Assembly (NCBI GenBank): GCA_032718475.1
Contig: JAUCBJ010005375.1
Coordinates: forward strand, 1 to 59,373
Reading direction: 5' to 3'
Origin: Nemertoderma westbladi
Taxonomy: Eukaryota; Xenacoelomorpha; Nemertodermatida; Nemertodermatidae
Length of the DNA: 59,373 nt
Shown: positions 46,966 to 55,885 of the stretch, piece after piece
Numbering within the stretch: the stretch's first letter is position 1
Layout: the number at the start of each line of letters is the position of its first letter
Made by a program: the position numbers and the translations under genes
The notes under the pieces: model-generated
Seen by the model: only the letters and a program-made list of their open reading frames with translations
Database searches by the model: none
What the model was told of the DNA's origin: nothing

Positions 46966-47249
46966 GGACTTATTCAAGTTAAATAGACATACACATAATA
47001 ATTCTAGAACATATTTATCTCATATTGATAAGAAGCTGGGCAACTACAGTGAAACATATAATATGCTGTATATTGTACAAGTTTATACTATCGTCATAGC
47101 ATAATGATGAAATAATAAAACGAACAAGCAATAAATGAATGAATGAATCAATATAATAATTAAATGAAAAAATTATGAAATGCGGTTCATTTATTTATGA
47201 TAGTCTGTTCAAGAGTTTATGCTTATTAATTGAACTAATCAGTGAATAA

Positions 47250-48311
47250 TTACTTGTTTGAAGGTCGAAATTTTAGTTTCATTTCTATTTTCTTCGGTAC
47301 AAATTCCACGAGCTCCGATGTACCTTTCTTCAACCACCATAGATAGATAGCCGAAGGTTTAGGTTTTTCCCGTAGGTTTTTCGATGGCGGATTACCAAAG
47401 GCGGCATTTAGAACGCCGCCTGAAACTGGTTTCTCACTGCCGTACCACCAACCGCCAAAGTATGTATCTCTGGCAAGGTCGCTGCCACTAACACTAGATG
47501 GTATGTCCTTTGTGATAAACTGATTACCATTGAAATCTTTCATGGAATCGCCGCCGCTCCCGGAATATCCACCGATTGTTAATATGAAACCGGGGTTTCC
47601 TTTTCCTCTAGTGATGTTGGAAACCTTGAAAGTTGAATATTCAACGTAATAGTGTTCGTCTGGGCATGGACGGCAGGGCGCTTCAACCCATAAATCTATC
47701 CTCAGAACAGCGTCACATAGGTTAGTAAGCCCAGAAATTTTAGACAAACCTAACCAGAACCCGTTAGTGTTCCCACTCCCATTTAGCACACCAAATCCTT
47801 CAACATATTCATCGAATTCCTTATTAAATGCATTGAGTCCCTCTCCATCATCTCTTAGCTGAAACACCAACCATGGGCCTCCGTTATCCTTGTCGCACCG
47901 GATTTGACCGGAGTCTAGTAAACCCCACTTTTTGGAAATGTCCTGAACACCGGAATCTTTTTCGAAACAGGGATTTATGCTGTTGTTACATGATGTGTTT
48001 TTTTTATCTGCTGGATCTGGATCTGCGACCGAGCTCACAAGTCCTGGATTTAGAGTATGCAGTAATACCATCACAATAATAATCAAAGTAATAAGAGACG
48101 GAACACCCCCTAGTGCAAGTTTAAGTTGAATGTTAGGATCGCGCAAAAGCTGGCGTAGAGAACGACGTCTGTTTCGATGAACGGGTGCGTTATCCGGATG
48201 TGTGTTTTCTTCCGCCTCCGCGGTCTCCTTTGGTGCTGGTACGTCGACTTCGATATTGCATTCTTGATCTACAGTCGAAAAATACTCCGTTGAGTCAGCC
48301 AAGTTAGCCAT
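47250..48311 (-). CDS. Type II membrane protein with a fibrinogen C-terminal-like domain, copy A
   Basis: 353 residues. About 63 cytosolic residues end in a basic patch (HRNRRRSLRQLL). A membrane segment follows at about 65-88 (SLITLIIIVMVLLH), then a stalk with a glycosylation site (NTSC) and a FReD at about 125-350. FReD marks are GGPWLVFQLR, FDEYVEGFG, NGFWLGLSKISGLTN, YYVEYSTFKVSN, TIGGYSGSGGDSM, FITKDIPS, YFGGWWYGS and IYLWWLKKG. The usual NCA and GGWWY..C cysteines are absent. Such proteins bind acetylated or other glycans at the cell surface; here that is inference. Divergently paired with copy B, with the same promoter. No introns. Confidence 0.85.
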   Translation of the reverse strand: MANLADSTEYFSTVDQECNIEVDVPAPKETAEAEENTHPDNAPVHRNRRRSLRQLLRDPNIQLKLALGGVPSLITLIIIVMVLLHTLNPGLVSSVADPDPADKKNTSCNNSINPCFEKDSGVQDISKKWGLLDSGQIRCDKDNGGPWLVFQLRDDGEGLNAFNKEFDEYVEGFGVLNGSGNTNGFWLGLSKISGLTNLCDAVLRIDLWVEAPCRPCPDEHYYVEYSTFKVSNITRGKGNPGFILTIGGYSGSGGDSMKDFNGNQFITKDIPSSVSGSDLARDTYFGGWWYGSEKPVSGGVLNAAFGNPPSKNLREKPKPSAIYLWWLKKGTSELVEFVPKKIEMKLKFRPSNK

Positions 48312-48377
48312 ACAGATCCATATTATTTAACTGTACTATGTATTGGTAGTAATAGTATTATGTACAGAACGCAAACA

Positions 48378-48386
48378 CTTTTTATA
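48378..48386 (-). promoter_or_regulatory. TATA box of FReD copy A
   Basis: TATAAAAAG on the minus strand, about 67 bases before the start codon, mirrored at the same distance in copy B. Confidence 0.65.
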
Positions 48387-48885
48387 GCTATGATTTGTAT
48401 ATTAAATTATTAATTACCGGTAATGGCAACGGTTTCCATATAGCACTACAATTTTTTTAACCTTAATCATTGTTACTATGGCAACAATGTAAGGAGGAGG
48501 TCAACAAAATAGAACTATTATGTACTATTCTAGAACATAAATAAAATAAGCTACATAATGTTCTAGACGATTTAGCTAGTAATTTTTAAAATTTAAAATA
48601 GCAAGGGTATTGATAGAAATATAACAATTCAGTGTTCTAGAATATTCATTAAGTTAACGACTTAGATAGTATTGTGTATTTTGTGTTTTGCGAAAGGCAC
48701 TACTATAGTATATGTCCCATAACCGGGATTTTTTTGTAGGAGCTAGTTTTTGCTACTTTTTTAATGTTTTAAGTCATATTATGATTAGCTATAGTTTGGT
48801 TAAAAAAAAATTATTAGAAATAATTTGTTATGTGTAATGAATTGTTTAATTTAGTAACACTAAATTGAATAAAAACTTTTTAATT
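48387..48885. promoter_or_regulatory. Promoter-proximal arm of FReD copy A with TTCTAGAA motifs
   Basis: The first 100-150 bases mirror the copy B upstream region closely. Further out several TTCTAGA(A) palindromes occur (about 48523, 48559, 48632). No gene. Confidence 0.6.
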
Positions 48886-48899
48886 TTTTTTAAATACTA
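48886..48899. repeat. Target-site duplication of the central LINE, left copy
   Basis: TTTTTTAAATACTA, repeated exactly at 52370-52383. Confidence 0.9.
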
Positions 48900-49143
48900 C
48901 TACTACTACTACTAGGTCGAGCGAACTCTGACAGTGGAAATGAGATCCTTCCAGGCTTCCCGATTCTCCATAGTTGTCGCAATTTCGTTTCTCCTAAGTT
49001 CAGTATCCCTTTCAAGTTGATCTATATATGTTATGGCCGGTCGTCCACGACTATGCTTCCCATGAGTTGGTTGCCAGAAAAGTAGATCTGGTATGACCTC
49101 GTCTTTACTTCGCCAGCAGTGCCCACTGAATCTTAATCTGCGT

Positions 49144-50127
49144 TCACGGAGGGTGGTTGATACAGGTGGTATTGTACAATGCGTTTGTCATGTGTTGTCT
49201 CCAGCTGATGTTTAGGGCTGCCCTTAGTAGTCTTGTGTAGCAACCATCAATTCGTTGTTCAAGTGATTTAGTCAGTGTCCAGGTCTCACCCCCATATAAA
49301 AATACACTTTCCACTGTGGCTCGAAAGAACTTAGTCTTCAGGTGCCGTGAGAGATCTGATTTCCAGATGGTATCCATTTTTGATAGAGCTACCCAAGCCT
49401 TTGCTTTCCTAACTTCTATGTCCTTTTTGCTATTCTCTATCCATGATCCAAGGTACTGGAAGTCATCGACCTTCCTTAGTTGATTATTATCAATGGTTGT
49501 CAAGTTTCCATCAACATTAAAGGTCATGAATTCGGTCTTTGTAGCATTTATATGCAATCCAACCTCCTTAGCAGCCCTCTCCACTTTATTTAGTAGAAGC
49601 TGTGCATCTGCTAGGGTATTAGAGAGCAGGGCGATGTCATCCGCAAAGTCGGTGTCTGTGACTGTAGTTGCCGGATATCTACTACTTCTGCGTTCTTGAA
49701 GTGTGAATCCCAGGTCTTCACCCTTTGTGGCCGTCCTCATTGCGTAATCCAGCACAATTACAAATAGTATTGGTGCTAATGTGTCACCTTGCAGTACGCC
49801 AGCCAGGATTGAGAAAAACTCAGTTTCACCATCTGGTGAGAGTACCTGCGCTTCTGTGTCACAATATAACAATCCAATGCCAGCAACAATTACTTCTGGT
49901 ATTCCATAAGCTCTTAGGATTTCAAGCATTTTACCTCTATGGATGGAGTCGAATGCCTTCTTGAAGTCCACAAAAGTCATGACAGCGGGGAGATTCTTTG
50001 ACTTAATTCCTTCAATCAGCCTCCGTAGTGCAAGTATCTGAGCTATTGTTGATCTACTTGGTCGAAATCCGTTTTGGCTCTTACGCAGTAGTTTCTCTAT
50101 GTGAGGCCTAATCCTATATAGAATCAT
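49144..50127 (-). pseudogene. LINE reverse transcriptase core and C-terminus
   Basis: Shows SQNGFRPSRSTIAQI, DFKKAFDSIHRGKM, GVLQGDTLAPILF and the catalytic box TDFADDIALL, then VDDFQYLGSW and LYGGETWTLT. It begins one frameshift after the previous piece. The catalytic residues themselves are intact. Confidence 0.9.
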
Positions 50128-50147
50128 TTTATTGTATATTTTGGCAG

Positions 50148-51131
50148 CTACTGTACCACAAGCAGACAGATCCCATGATAGTTTGTTGGTATGTCGAGGT
50201 CTCCTTTCTTGGGGAGAGGCTTTAGTTGACCTTTAGTCCAAATTGGTGGTGGCTTTTCCCCTTTTAACATCCGGTTGCAAACATTCAGTAATGGTCTGTT
50301 TAGCACTCCGGTTTTCCATACCTCCGCTGGGATTTCATCTAATCCACTCGCTTTATTATTGGACATGCTTTTAATGCTTCTTTGGAGTTCGGCAGGTGTG
50401 AAGTCCCCTGTTTCTATAGGTAGTGTCTTGTCATATATTTTCCTTGTAGGGCTGACCTCGATGTTGGGTGGCTGCCGAAGCAAGTTGCTGAAGTGATTTT
50501 TCCACTTCCCAACACGTTCTTCAGGACTATCGGCTTTGAGGCACCCCTTTGCACAACTTTTCCGACCAGATACCTCATTTACAGTTTGCCAGGTAAGTCT
50601 TGATTGTTGCTGTATGTGAGCAGTTGTAATTGCTTCAGTTTTATCCTGTATGTACTTTTCCTGGCTGATGTTGTAGGCCAATTTAAGATCTTCCTTAGCT
50701 TTCTCAACCTTGTTAATGCTTTCTGTTGTTGGTTGTTTGGTTTTAACTTTGTAGGCTATCTTAAGACCTTCTCTCTTACAAGTAACCTCAGAGTTTTGCC
50801 ATGGCACATATTGTTTTCGTTTGGGTTTCTGGGGGATATGCCTCTTAGCTGATTCCTTGTGGGCTGTTATTATATTCTGGAATATTGAATTGGTGGATTG
50901 GTCTTCATCCATTGACTGAAGTGCTTCAAAGCGGTTTTGAACTTCTACTGTATAAGCATCCTTTACAGCATTGTCAGTTCTAAGTTTTTCCCAGTCATAA
51001 TTGATTTGCTTGCTTGTCCTGGGTTTGCTGGCTCTCAAACTGATCTGATCTCTGCAGTCATAATTCTGTGGTCCGAACCAATTAGGTTGAACGAGCTGTA
51101 TACCTCGCAGTTGATCATGCTGTTTCTCCAC
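50148..51131 (-). pseudogene. LINE linker and N-terminal reverse transcriptase part
   Basis: 327 codons covering the link after the endonuclease and the fingers region (NNKASGLDEIPAEVWK, PIWTKGQLKPLPKKGD). It ends in NYHGICLLVVQ, where the next frame takes over. Confidence 0.85.
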
Positions 51132-51949
51132 TTTTTGTTTATGAGGATGTAATCCAGTTGTGCTTTGGTTCCATTAGGGTATTGAAAGGTCCATAGCTTC
51201 CCCTTACTCTTTTCGAATGTGTTGTTTGTTGGTATCAATTCACATTCTTCCATTAGGTCTAAAAGTAAGTACCCATTTCTGTTAGAACTGGTGTTATAGG
51301 TGTAACCCTTGATGTCTTCTGGGCCAATTTGGGCATTCAGGTCACCAGCAATGACTTTAACATTGTGTTTCGGAATGTCCTTTATAAGTCCAGTCAGTTC
51401 TTCATAAAACTTGACTGCTTGTTCTGGCTCTGAGGCATTGGTTGGACTGTAGCAACATATAACTGTTGCCTTGGGATTCCCATCAAATGTTGCGATCATA
51501 ACCCTGGAATTTATAGATTCGATGTTGTTTAGGGTCTTAAGTGCAAATGGGCTTAGCAGAATTCCTACTCCACCAATTGATGCATTGGCCGAGTTTCTTA
51601 CTGCTGAGCTTGTTACTAACGTCCATCCATTTCCAATGTCATTGAACTTCATGGCAGTGTCTTCATGACAAATCCGATGTTCTTGGATGCAGATGATGTC
51701 GATGTTATATTCCATTGCCAGAGCGACCATGTCACCCTGTTTGGTATGTGCTTTCAGCGTTCGTGCGTTCATTGTAGCAATCTTTAGTTTCTTTTTACAT
51801 TTCAACAGGTTGGTTCTTCTTTCTTCTCGGTCTTCTGTTCCAGTAGTCAATTTATCGACCCCAGCCTGGTGTACCACTGGGGGACGCGGTCCTTGTTGAC
51901 CCGGGCGACGACCGAGCCGGTATTTCTCCTGGAGGGTTCTCATGCTCAT
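51035..51949 (-). pseudogene. LINE APE-like endonuclease
   Basis: Reads TMNARTLKAHTKQGD, ICIQEHRICHED, VIAGDLNAQIG and the terminal GSDHRIM, the order of an apurinic endonuclease domain. It overlaps the next frame by about 100 bases, marking a frameshift. An overlapping 78-codon frame (51852-52088) probably belongs to the 5' part of the same former ORF. Confidence 0.9.
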
Positions 51950-52369
51950 ATCTTTCAGTTGCAGGAGTAAACCGCTTGTGGTCGCAACTCCTACAAGCGT
52001 CTTCGCAATAGATCGCCGTTGGTTGATTACCTTCCGCCGACCTTTTCAGCATGTCTAGCCGTTGGTTGATTACCTTCCGCCTATCCATGGCCTACAGCCC
52101 TGCTGCCGACTGTAGGGGTCCTTTTGTTACACCCTGAACCACGTGTGCCTCCTGGGTTAGGTTACCTAACACTGGTAGAGGAGCATCCAGTATAGACAGG
52201 GCGGGGCTTGTATCATCTCTAATGCTGATGTGTATCAAGCCTTTGCCTTCAATGGTGCCCTAGGCGCTATAGCCCTCAATGACTTATTTAGTTGACGGGG
52301 CTGAACCAACCCACTCTTGATCAACTAAAAAATGAATAGGCTATGCTTATCGGGCCTGTCCTACTGGGC

Positions 52370-52383
52370 TTTTTTAAATACTA
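52370..52383. repeat. Target-site duplication of the central LINE, right copy
   Basis: Exact copy of 48886-48899. Confidence 0.9.
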
Positions 52384-52779
52384 GCTATTTTGAATTCTAA
52401 AAATTTCAAGCTATATGTTCTAGAACATTATATTTTTTATTTTATTTATGTTCTAGAATAGTTGAATAACATTTAAATGGTGTTCTAGAACTCTCCATGT
52501 TTGTCATAGTAACAATTATATATGTTTAAAGTGTAATGGCATACGGGACCGTTACCGAATAGACAATATGTTTTAGAATATTTTTTTAAGTATCAAAAAC
52601 TAGCTAGTATAAAAAATTTGGTGGGTGGTGTGCCCAACACACATTAGTACCGGTGCCCTATTTCTATTTTGTTCTTGAACTAATCGTTGTTGCCATAGTA
52701 ACAATGATTAAGGTTAAAAAAATATAGTGCTATATGGAACCGTTGCCATTAATTAATAATTTAATATACAAATCATAGC
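52384..52779. promoter_or_regulatory. Promoter-proximal arm of FReD copy B with TTCTAGAA motifs
   Basis: Three TTCTAGAA palindromes (about 52419, 52453, 52486) and, nearer the gene, the sequence TTGCCATAGTAACAATG shared with the copy A side. No gene. Confidence 0.6.
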
Positions 52780-52788
52780 TATAAAAAG
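52780..52788 (+). promoter_or_regulatory. TATA box of FReD copy B
   Basis: TATAAAAAG, 67 bases before the chosen start, in a block conserved with copy A. Confidence 0.65.
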
Positions 52789-52854
52789 TGTTTGCGTTCT
52801 GTACATAATACTATTACTACCAATACATAATACAGTTAAATGATATGGGTCTGT

Positions 52855-53895
52855 ATGGCTAACTTGACTGACTCAACGGAGTATTTTTCGACTGTAGATC
52901 AAGAATGCAATATCGAAATCGACGTACCAGCACCAAAGGAGACCGCGGAGGCGGAAGAAAACACACATCCGGATAACGCACCCGTTCATCGAAACAGACG
53001 TCGTTCTCTACGCCAGCTTTTGCGCGATCCTAACATTCAACTTAAACTTGCACTAGGGGGTGTTCCGTCTCTTATTACTTTGATTATTATTGTGATGGTA
53101 TTACTGCATACTCTAAATCCAGGACTTGTAGTGAGCTCGGTCGCAGATCCAGATCCAGCAGATAAAAAAAACACATCATGTAACAACAGCATAAATCCCT
53201 GTTTCGAAAAAGATTCCGGTGTTCAGGACATTTCCAAAAAGTGGGGTTTACTAGACTCCGGTCAAATCCGGTGCGACAAGGATAACGGAGGCCCATGGTT
53301 GGTGTTTCAGCTAAGAGATAAAGGAGAGAAATCCAATGCATTTAATAAGGAATTCGATGAATATGTTGAAGGATTTGGTGTGCTAAGTGGGCGTGGGGCC
53401 ACTAACGGGTTCTGGTTAGGTTTGTCTAAAATTTCTGGGCTTACTAACCTATGTGACGCTGTTCTGAGGATAGATTTATGGTTTCGATCGTCCTGCCATT
53501 GGACCCAAAAATGCCCAGACGAACACTATTACGTTGAATATTCAACTTTCAAGGTTTCCAACATCACTAGAGGAAAAGGAAACCCCGGTTTCATATTAAC
53601 AATCGGTGGATATTCCGGGAGCGGCGGCGATTCCATGAAAGATTTCAATGGTAATCCGTTTATCACAAAGGACATACCATCTAGTGTAAGTGGCAGCGAC
53701 CTTGCCAGAGATACATACTTTGGCGGGTGGTGGTACGGCAGTGAGAAACCAGTTTCAGGCGGCGTTCTAAATGCCGCCTTTGGTAATCCGCGATCGAAAA
53801 ATCTACGGTGGTTGAAGAAAGGTACATCGGAGCTCCTGCCATTTGCACCGAAGAAAATAGAAATGAAACTAAAATTTCGACCTTCAAACAAGTAA
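52855..53895 (+). CDS. Type II membrane protein with a fibrinogen C-terminal-like domain, copy B
   Basis: 346 residues from the Met that matches copy A (MANLTDS); an in-frame ATG 15 bases earlier (52840) is not shared by copy A. The cytosolic tail, membrane segment and most of the FReD are almost identical to copy A. Differences fall in patches: RDKGEKSN and LSGRGATN in the first half, then LWFRSSCHWTQKCPDE where copy A has LWVEAPCRPCPDE, and an 11-residue loss before WLKKGTSELL that removes the IYLW part of the conserved end. Function is likely cell-surface recognition (inference). It lies downstream of the shared central LINE and reads outwards. Confidence 0.85.
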   Translation: MANLTDSTEYFSTVDQECNIEIDVPAPKETAEAEENTHPDNAPVHRNRRRSLRQLLRDPNIQLKLALGGVPSLITLIIIVMVLLHTLNPGLVVSSVADPDPADKKNTSCNNSINPCFEKDSGVQDISKKWGLLDSGQIRCDKDNGGPWLVFQLRDKGEKSNAFNKEFDEYVEGFGVLSGRGATNGFWLGLSKISGLTNLCDAVLRIDLWFRSSCHWTQKCPDEHYYVEYSTFKVSNITRGKGNPGFILTIGGYSGSGGDSMKDFNGNPFITKDIPSSVSGSDLARDTYFGGWWYGSEKPVSGGVLNAAFGNPRSKNLRWLKKGTSELLPFAPKKIEMKLKFRPSNK

Positions 53896-53922
53896 TTATT
53901 CACTGATTAGTTCAAATAATAA

Positions 53923-54716
53923 GCATAAACTGGATAGTTATTTTTACAGAACACAAGCGAACACACCCGAACACACTCCAAAAACTACCGAACACAATCG
54001 AACACAGTCGAAAATAGAAAGAGCACAAAAAAATAATACCGGGTACCAACTTTTAGATAAAATTAGCCACGCGTTGCTTTTCTATAAGAAAATTTCCGAA
54101 ATTATTGAATAAAATTGTCGCGAAATTAAATATTCATTTCTTATCAGGTAGGCCTATCATTTGTTGTGTACTGCTGTACTGTATAACAAACTATGTAGGG
54201 AAGCCTACCGGGTACCGCACGCGCACCTGTCTCATATATAGTAATAGCGGGTTAGCGTTAGCTAATAGGCCTGTTTGCCTGTGTACTGGAATAGCTTGGT
54301 CTGGGACTGATTGCTGAGGAGGATATGAATTAGGAAGTTAGGCCCGTTACCGTATGTACTGTACATGACGTACGGTACAACATAGGTACCGGTACCTACC
54401 TGCCTACTACTGCAGTACTGCACCGGAATATAAAGAGCTGGGTCCCGGTTACGTACCTACCCTGACAGGTACCGGTAGGGATCTGATCTGACCTGACTTA
54501 CCCTAGGCTAGGCCTGATCTGATAAGAAATGAATATTTAATTTCGCGACAATTTTATTCAATAATTTCGGGAATTTTCTTATAGGAAAGTTGGTACCCGG
54601 TGTTATTTTTTTGTGCTCTTTCTATTTTCGACTGTGTTCGGCAGTTTTTGGAGTATGTTTGGGTGTGTTCTACTGTGTTCGCTTGTGTTCTGTAAAAAGA
54701 TCTATCCGCATAAACT
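53923..54716. mobile_element. Non-autonomous Mutator-like (MULE) TIR element
   Basis: An insert (53932-54707, 776 bp) starts GGATAG and ends CTATCC, and is bounded by the 9-base duplication GCATAAACT. Its long terminal inverted repeats (53932-54147 and 54519-54707) pair well. The mirror arm at about 47210-47230 has the uninterrupted site. Long TIRs plus a 9-base duplication fit MULEs. The interior has no transposase. Confidence 0.88.
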
Positions 54717-55039
54717 CTTGAACAGACTATCATAAATAAATGAACCGCATTTCATAATTTCATTTAATTATTCTATTGATTCATTCATTCATTTATTGCT
54801 TGTTCGTTTTATTATTTCATCATTATGCTATGACGATAGTATAAACTTGTACAATATACAGCATATTATATGTTTCACTGTAGTTGCCCAGCTTCTTATC
54901 AATATGATGAGATAAAAATGTTCTAGAATTATTATGTGTATGTCAATTTAACTTGAATAAGTCCCACATTGGTGGAGCGGTTAAATCCGTTGCTTGGAAT
55001 TCATTCACAGCTCACCGAAGGTCGTGCGTTCTTCAATAT
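54717..55039. repeat. Outer part of the right palindrome arm
   Basis: Mirrors 46888-47210, including a (TTCA)n-like stretch, TTGCCCAGCTTCTTATCA and the tRNA-like SINE at its outer end. No gene. Confidence 0.85.
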
Positions 55040-55067
55040 GCGAGCCTAGTAATAATATGGGAGCCCA

Positions 55068-55285
55068 ATAATATTTGTTTGCTCCTTCTAGCACCAAAGA
55101 CTAAACGTTTCTTGTTCCGCGTCTATTGTCGATGACAACCTCGACCAATACCTCGAATCTTCTTACTTCACGTTTTTGAGACTCTTCCAAATGAAAGGTG
55201 GGCGTCTTGATTCCCATAAAATGTCCTCTGTGAGCCTCAAAAAATTTCCTCAAAATAGCGGTTGTAATAACCGCGTCAGCTTAAC
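55068..55285 (-). pseudogene. DRC1 gene fragment
   Basis: On the minus strand this matches DRC1 43275 back to 43080 (for example AGACTCTTCCAAATGAAAGG and ATAAAATGTCCTCTGTGA on the plus strand) and then, after a jump of about 270 bases, DRC1 42811 back to 42785 (CGGTTGTAATAACCGCG). Small indels and changes break the frame. It sits directly outside the mirrored SINE, in the position and orientation expected of the DRC1 copy of the palindrome. Confidence 0.9.
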
Positions 55286-55544
55286 CTGGCGGTAGCTCCG
55301 AAAAGCATGATCTATGCTCTTCAAGCAGTTTTTTTTAGCAGTTTCCATATATTTTAAGTATGCTGATTCCAAATCCGAGTGATGCCACTCGTGAAAGTTT
55401 GAGCATTTTTTTACTACTACTTAAAGTTAGCACCATAATAATTCTTCTACTGTGCGAGAAATGTTGAGTTGTCAATATATTTCCTATGATACTAGTATTT
55501 TTTTCTGGAACACAATACATTTTTGCTGATTTCTTTTGGTTATT
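55286..55544. other. Intergenic spacer
   Basis: Short spacer; no recognised feature. Confidence 0.6.
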
Positions 55545-55868
55545 TTAGGCCGCATTCCCTCTACCGAGTCAAAGTCAAAAGAACATAAATATAGCTAGCT
55601 AGCAATAATAAATAATAATACATTATATAGGCCTAATGTAATGCATAAGGGCATTATAGAAAAAATTTAATCTCATGTGATGTATTTTACATTTTGTCTT
55701 TTTACTTTGACTCGGTAGTGTGAACGCGGCCTTAGGCAGCGTTCACACTACCAAGTCAACGTCAAAAGACAAAATGTAAAACACATCACATGAAATATAA
55801 TTATTTCTAGTATGCACTTATGTATTATATTAGGCCTATATAATATATTATTATTTATTATTGCTATA
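55545..55868. mobile_element. Two head-to-head PIF/Harbinger-like MITEs
   Basis: Element 1 (55548-55731, 184 bp) has terminal repeats GGCCGC...TACCGAGTCAAAGT and is flanked by TTA on both sides. Element 2 starts right after the shared TTA (55735, GGCAGCGTTCACACTACC) in the opposite orientation and loses its far end near 55868. TTA duplications fit the PIF/Harbinger superfamily. Confidence 0.75.
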
Positions 55869-55885
55869 TAAATAATTAAAAATAA

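Larger units (their letters stand above)
48900..52369 (-). mobile_element. Full-length RTE-type LINE, frameshifted
   Basis: 3470 bp on the minus strand between identical 14-base target duplications. It ends in (TAG)n instead of poly-A, as in the RTE clade. It encodes an APE-type endonuclease followed by a reverse transcriptase, but the single expected frame is split in three, so it is inactive. Two further 3' fragments of the same family lie at 8052-8363 and 11668-12055. It was inserted in the centre of the FReD palindrome. Confidence 0.93.

Noticed and set aside
54105-54317. 70-codon frame in the MULE-like element
   Set aside because: It crosses from a terminal repeat into non-coding interior and resembles no transposase.
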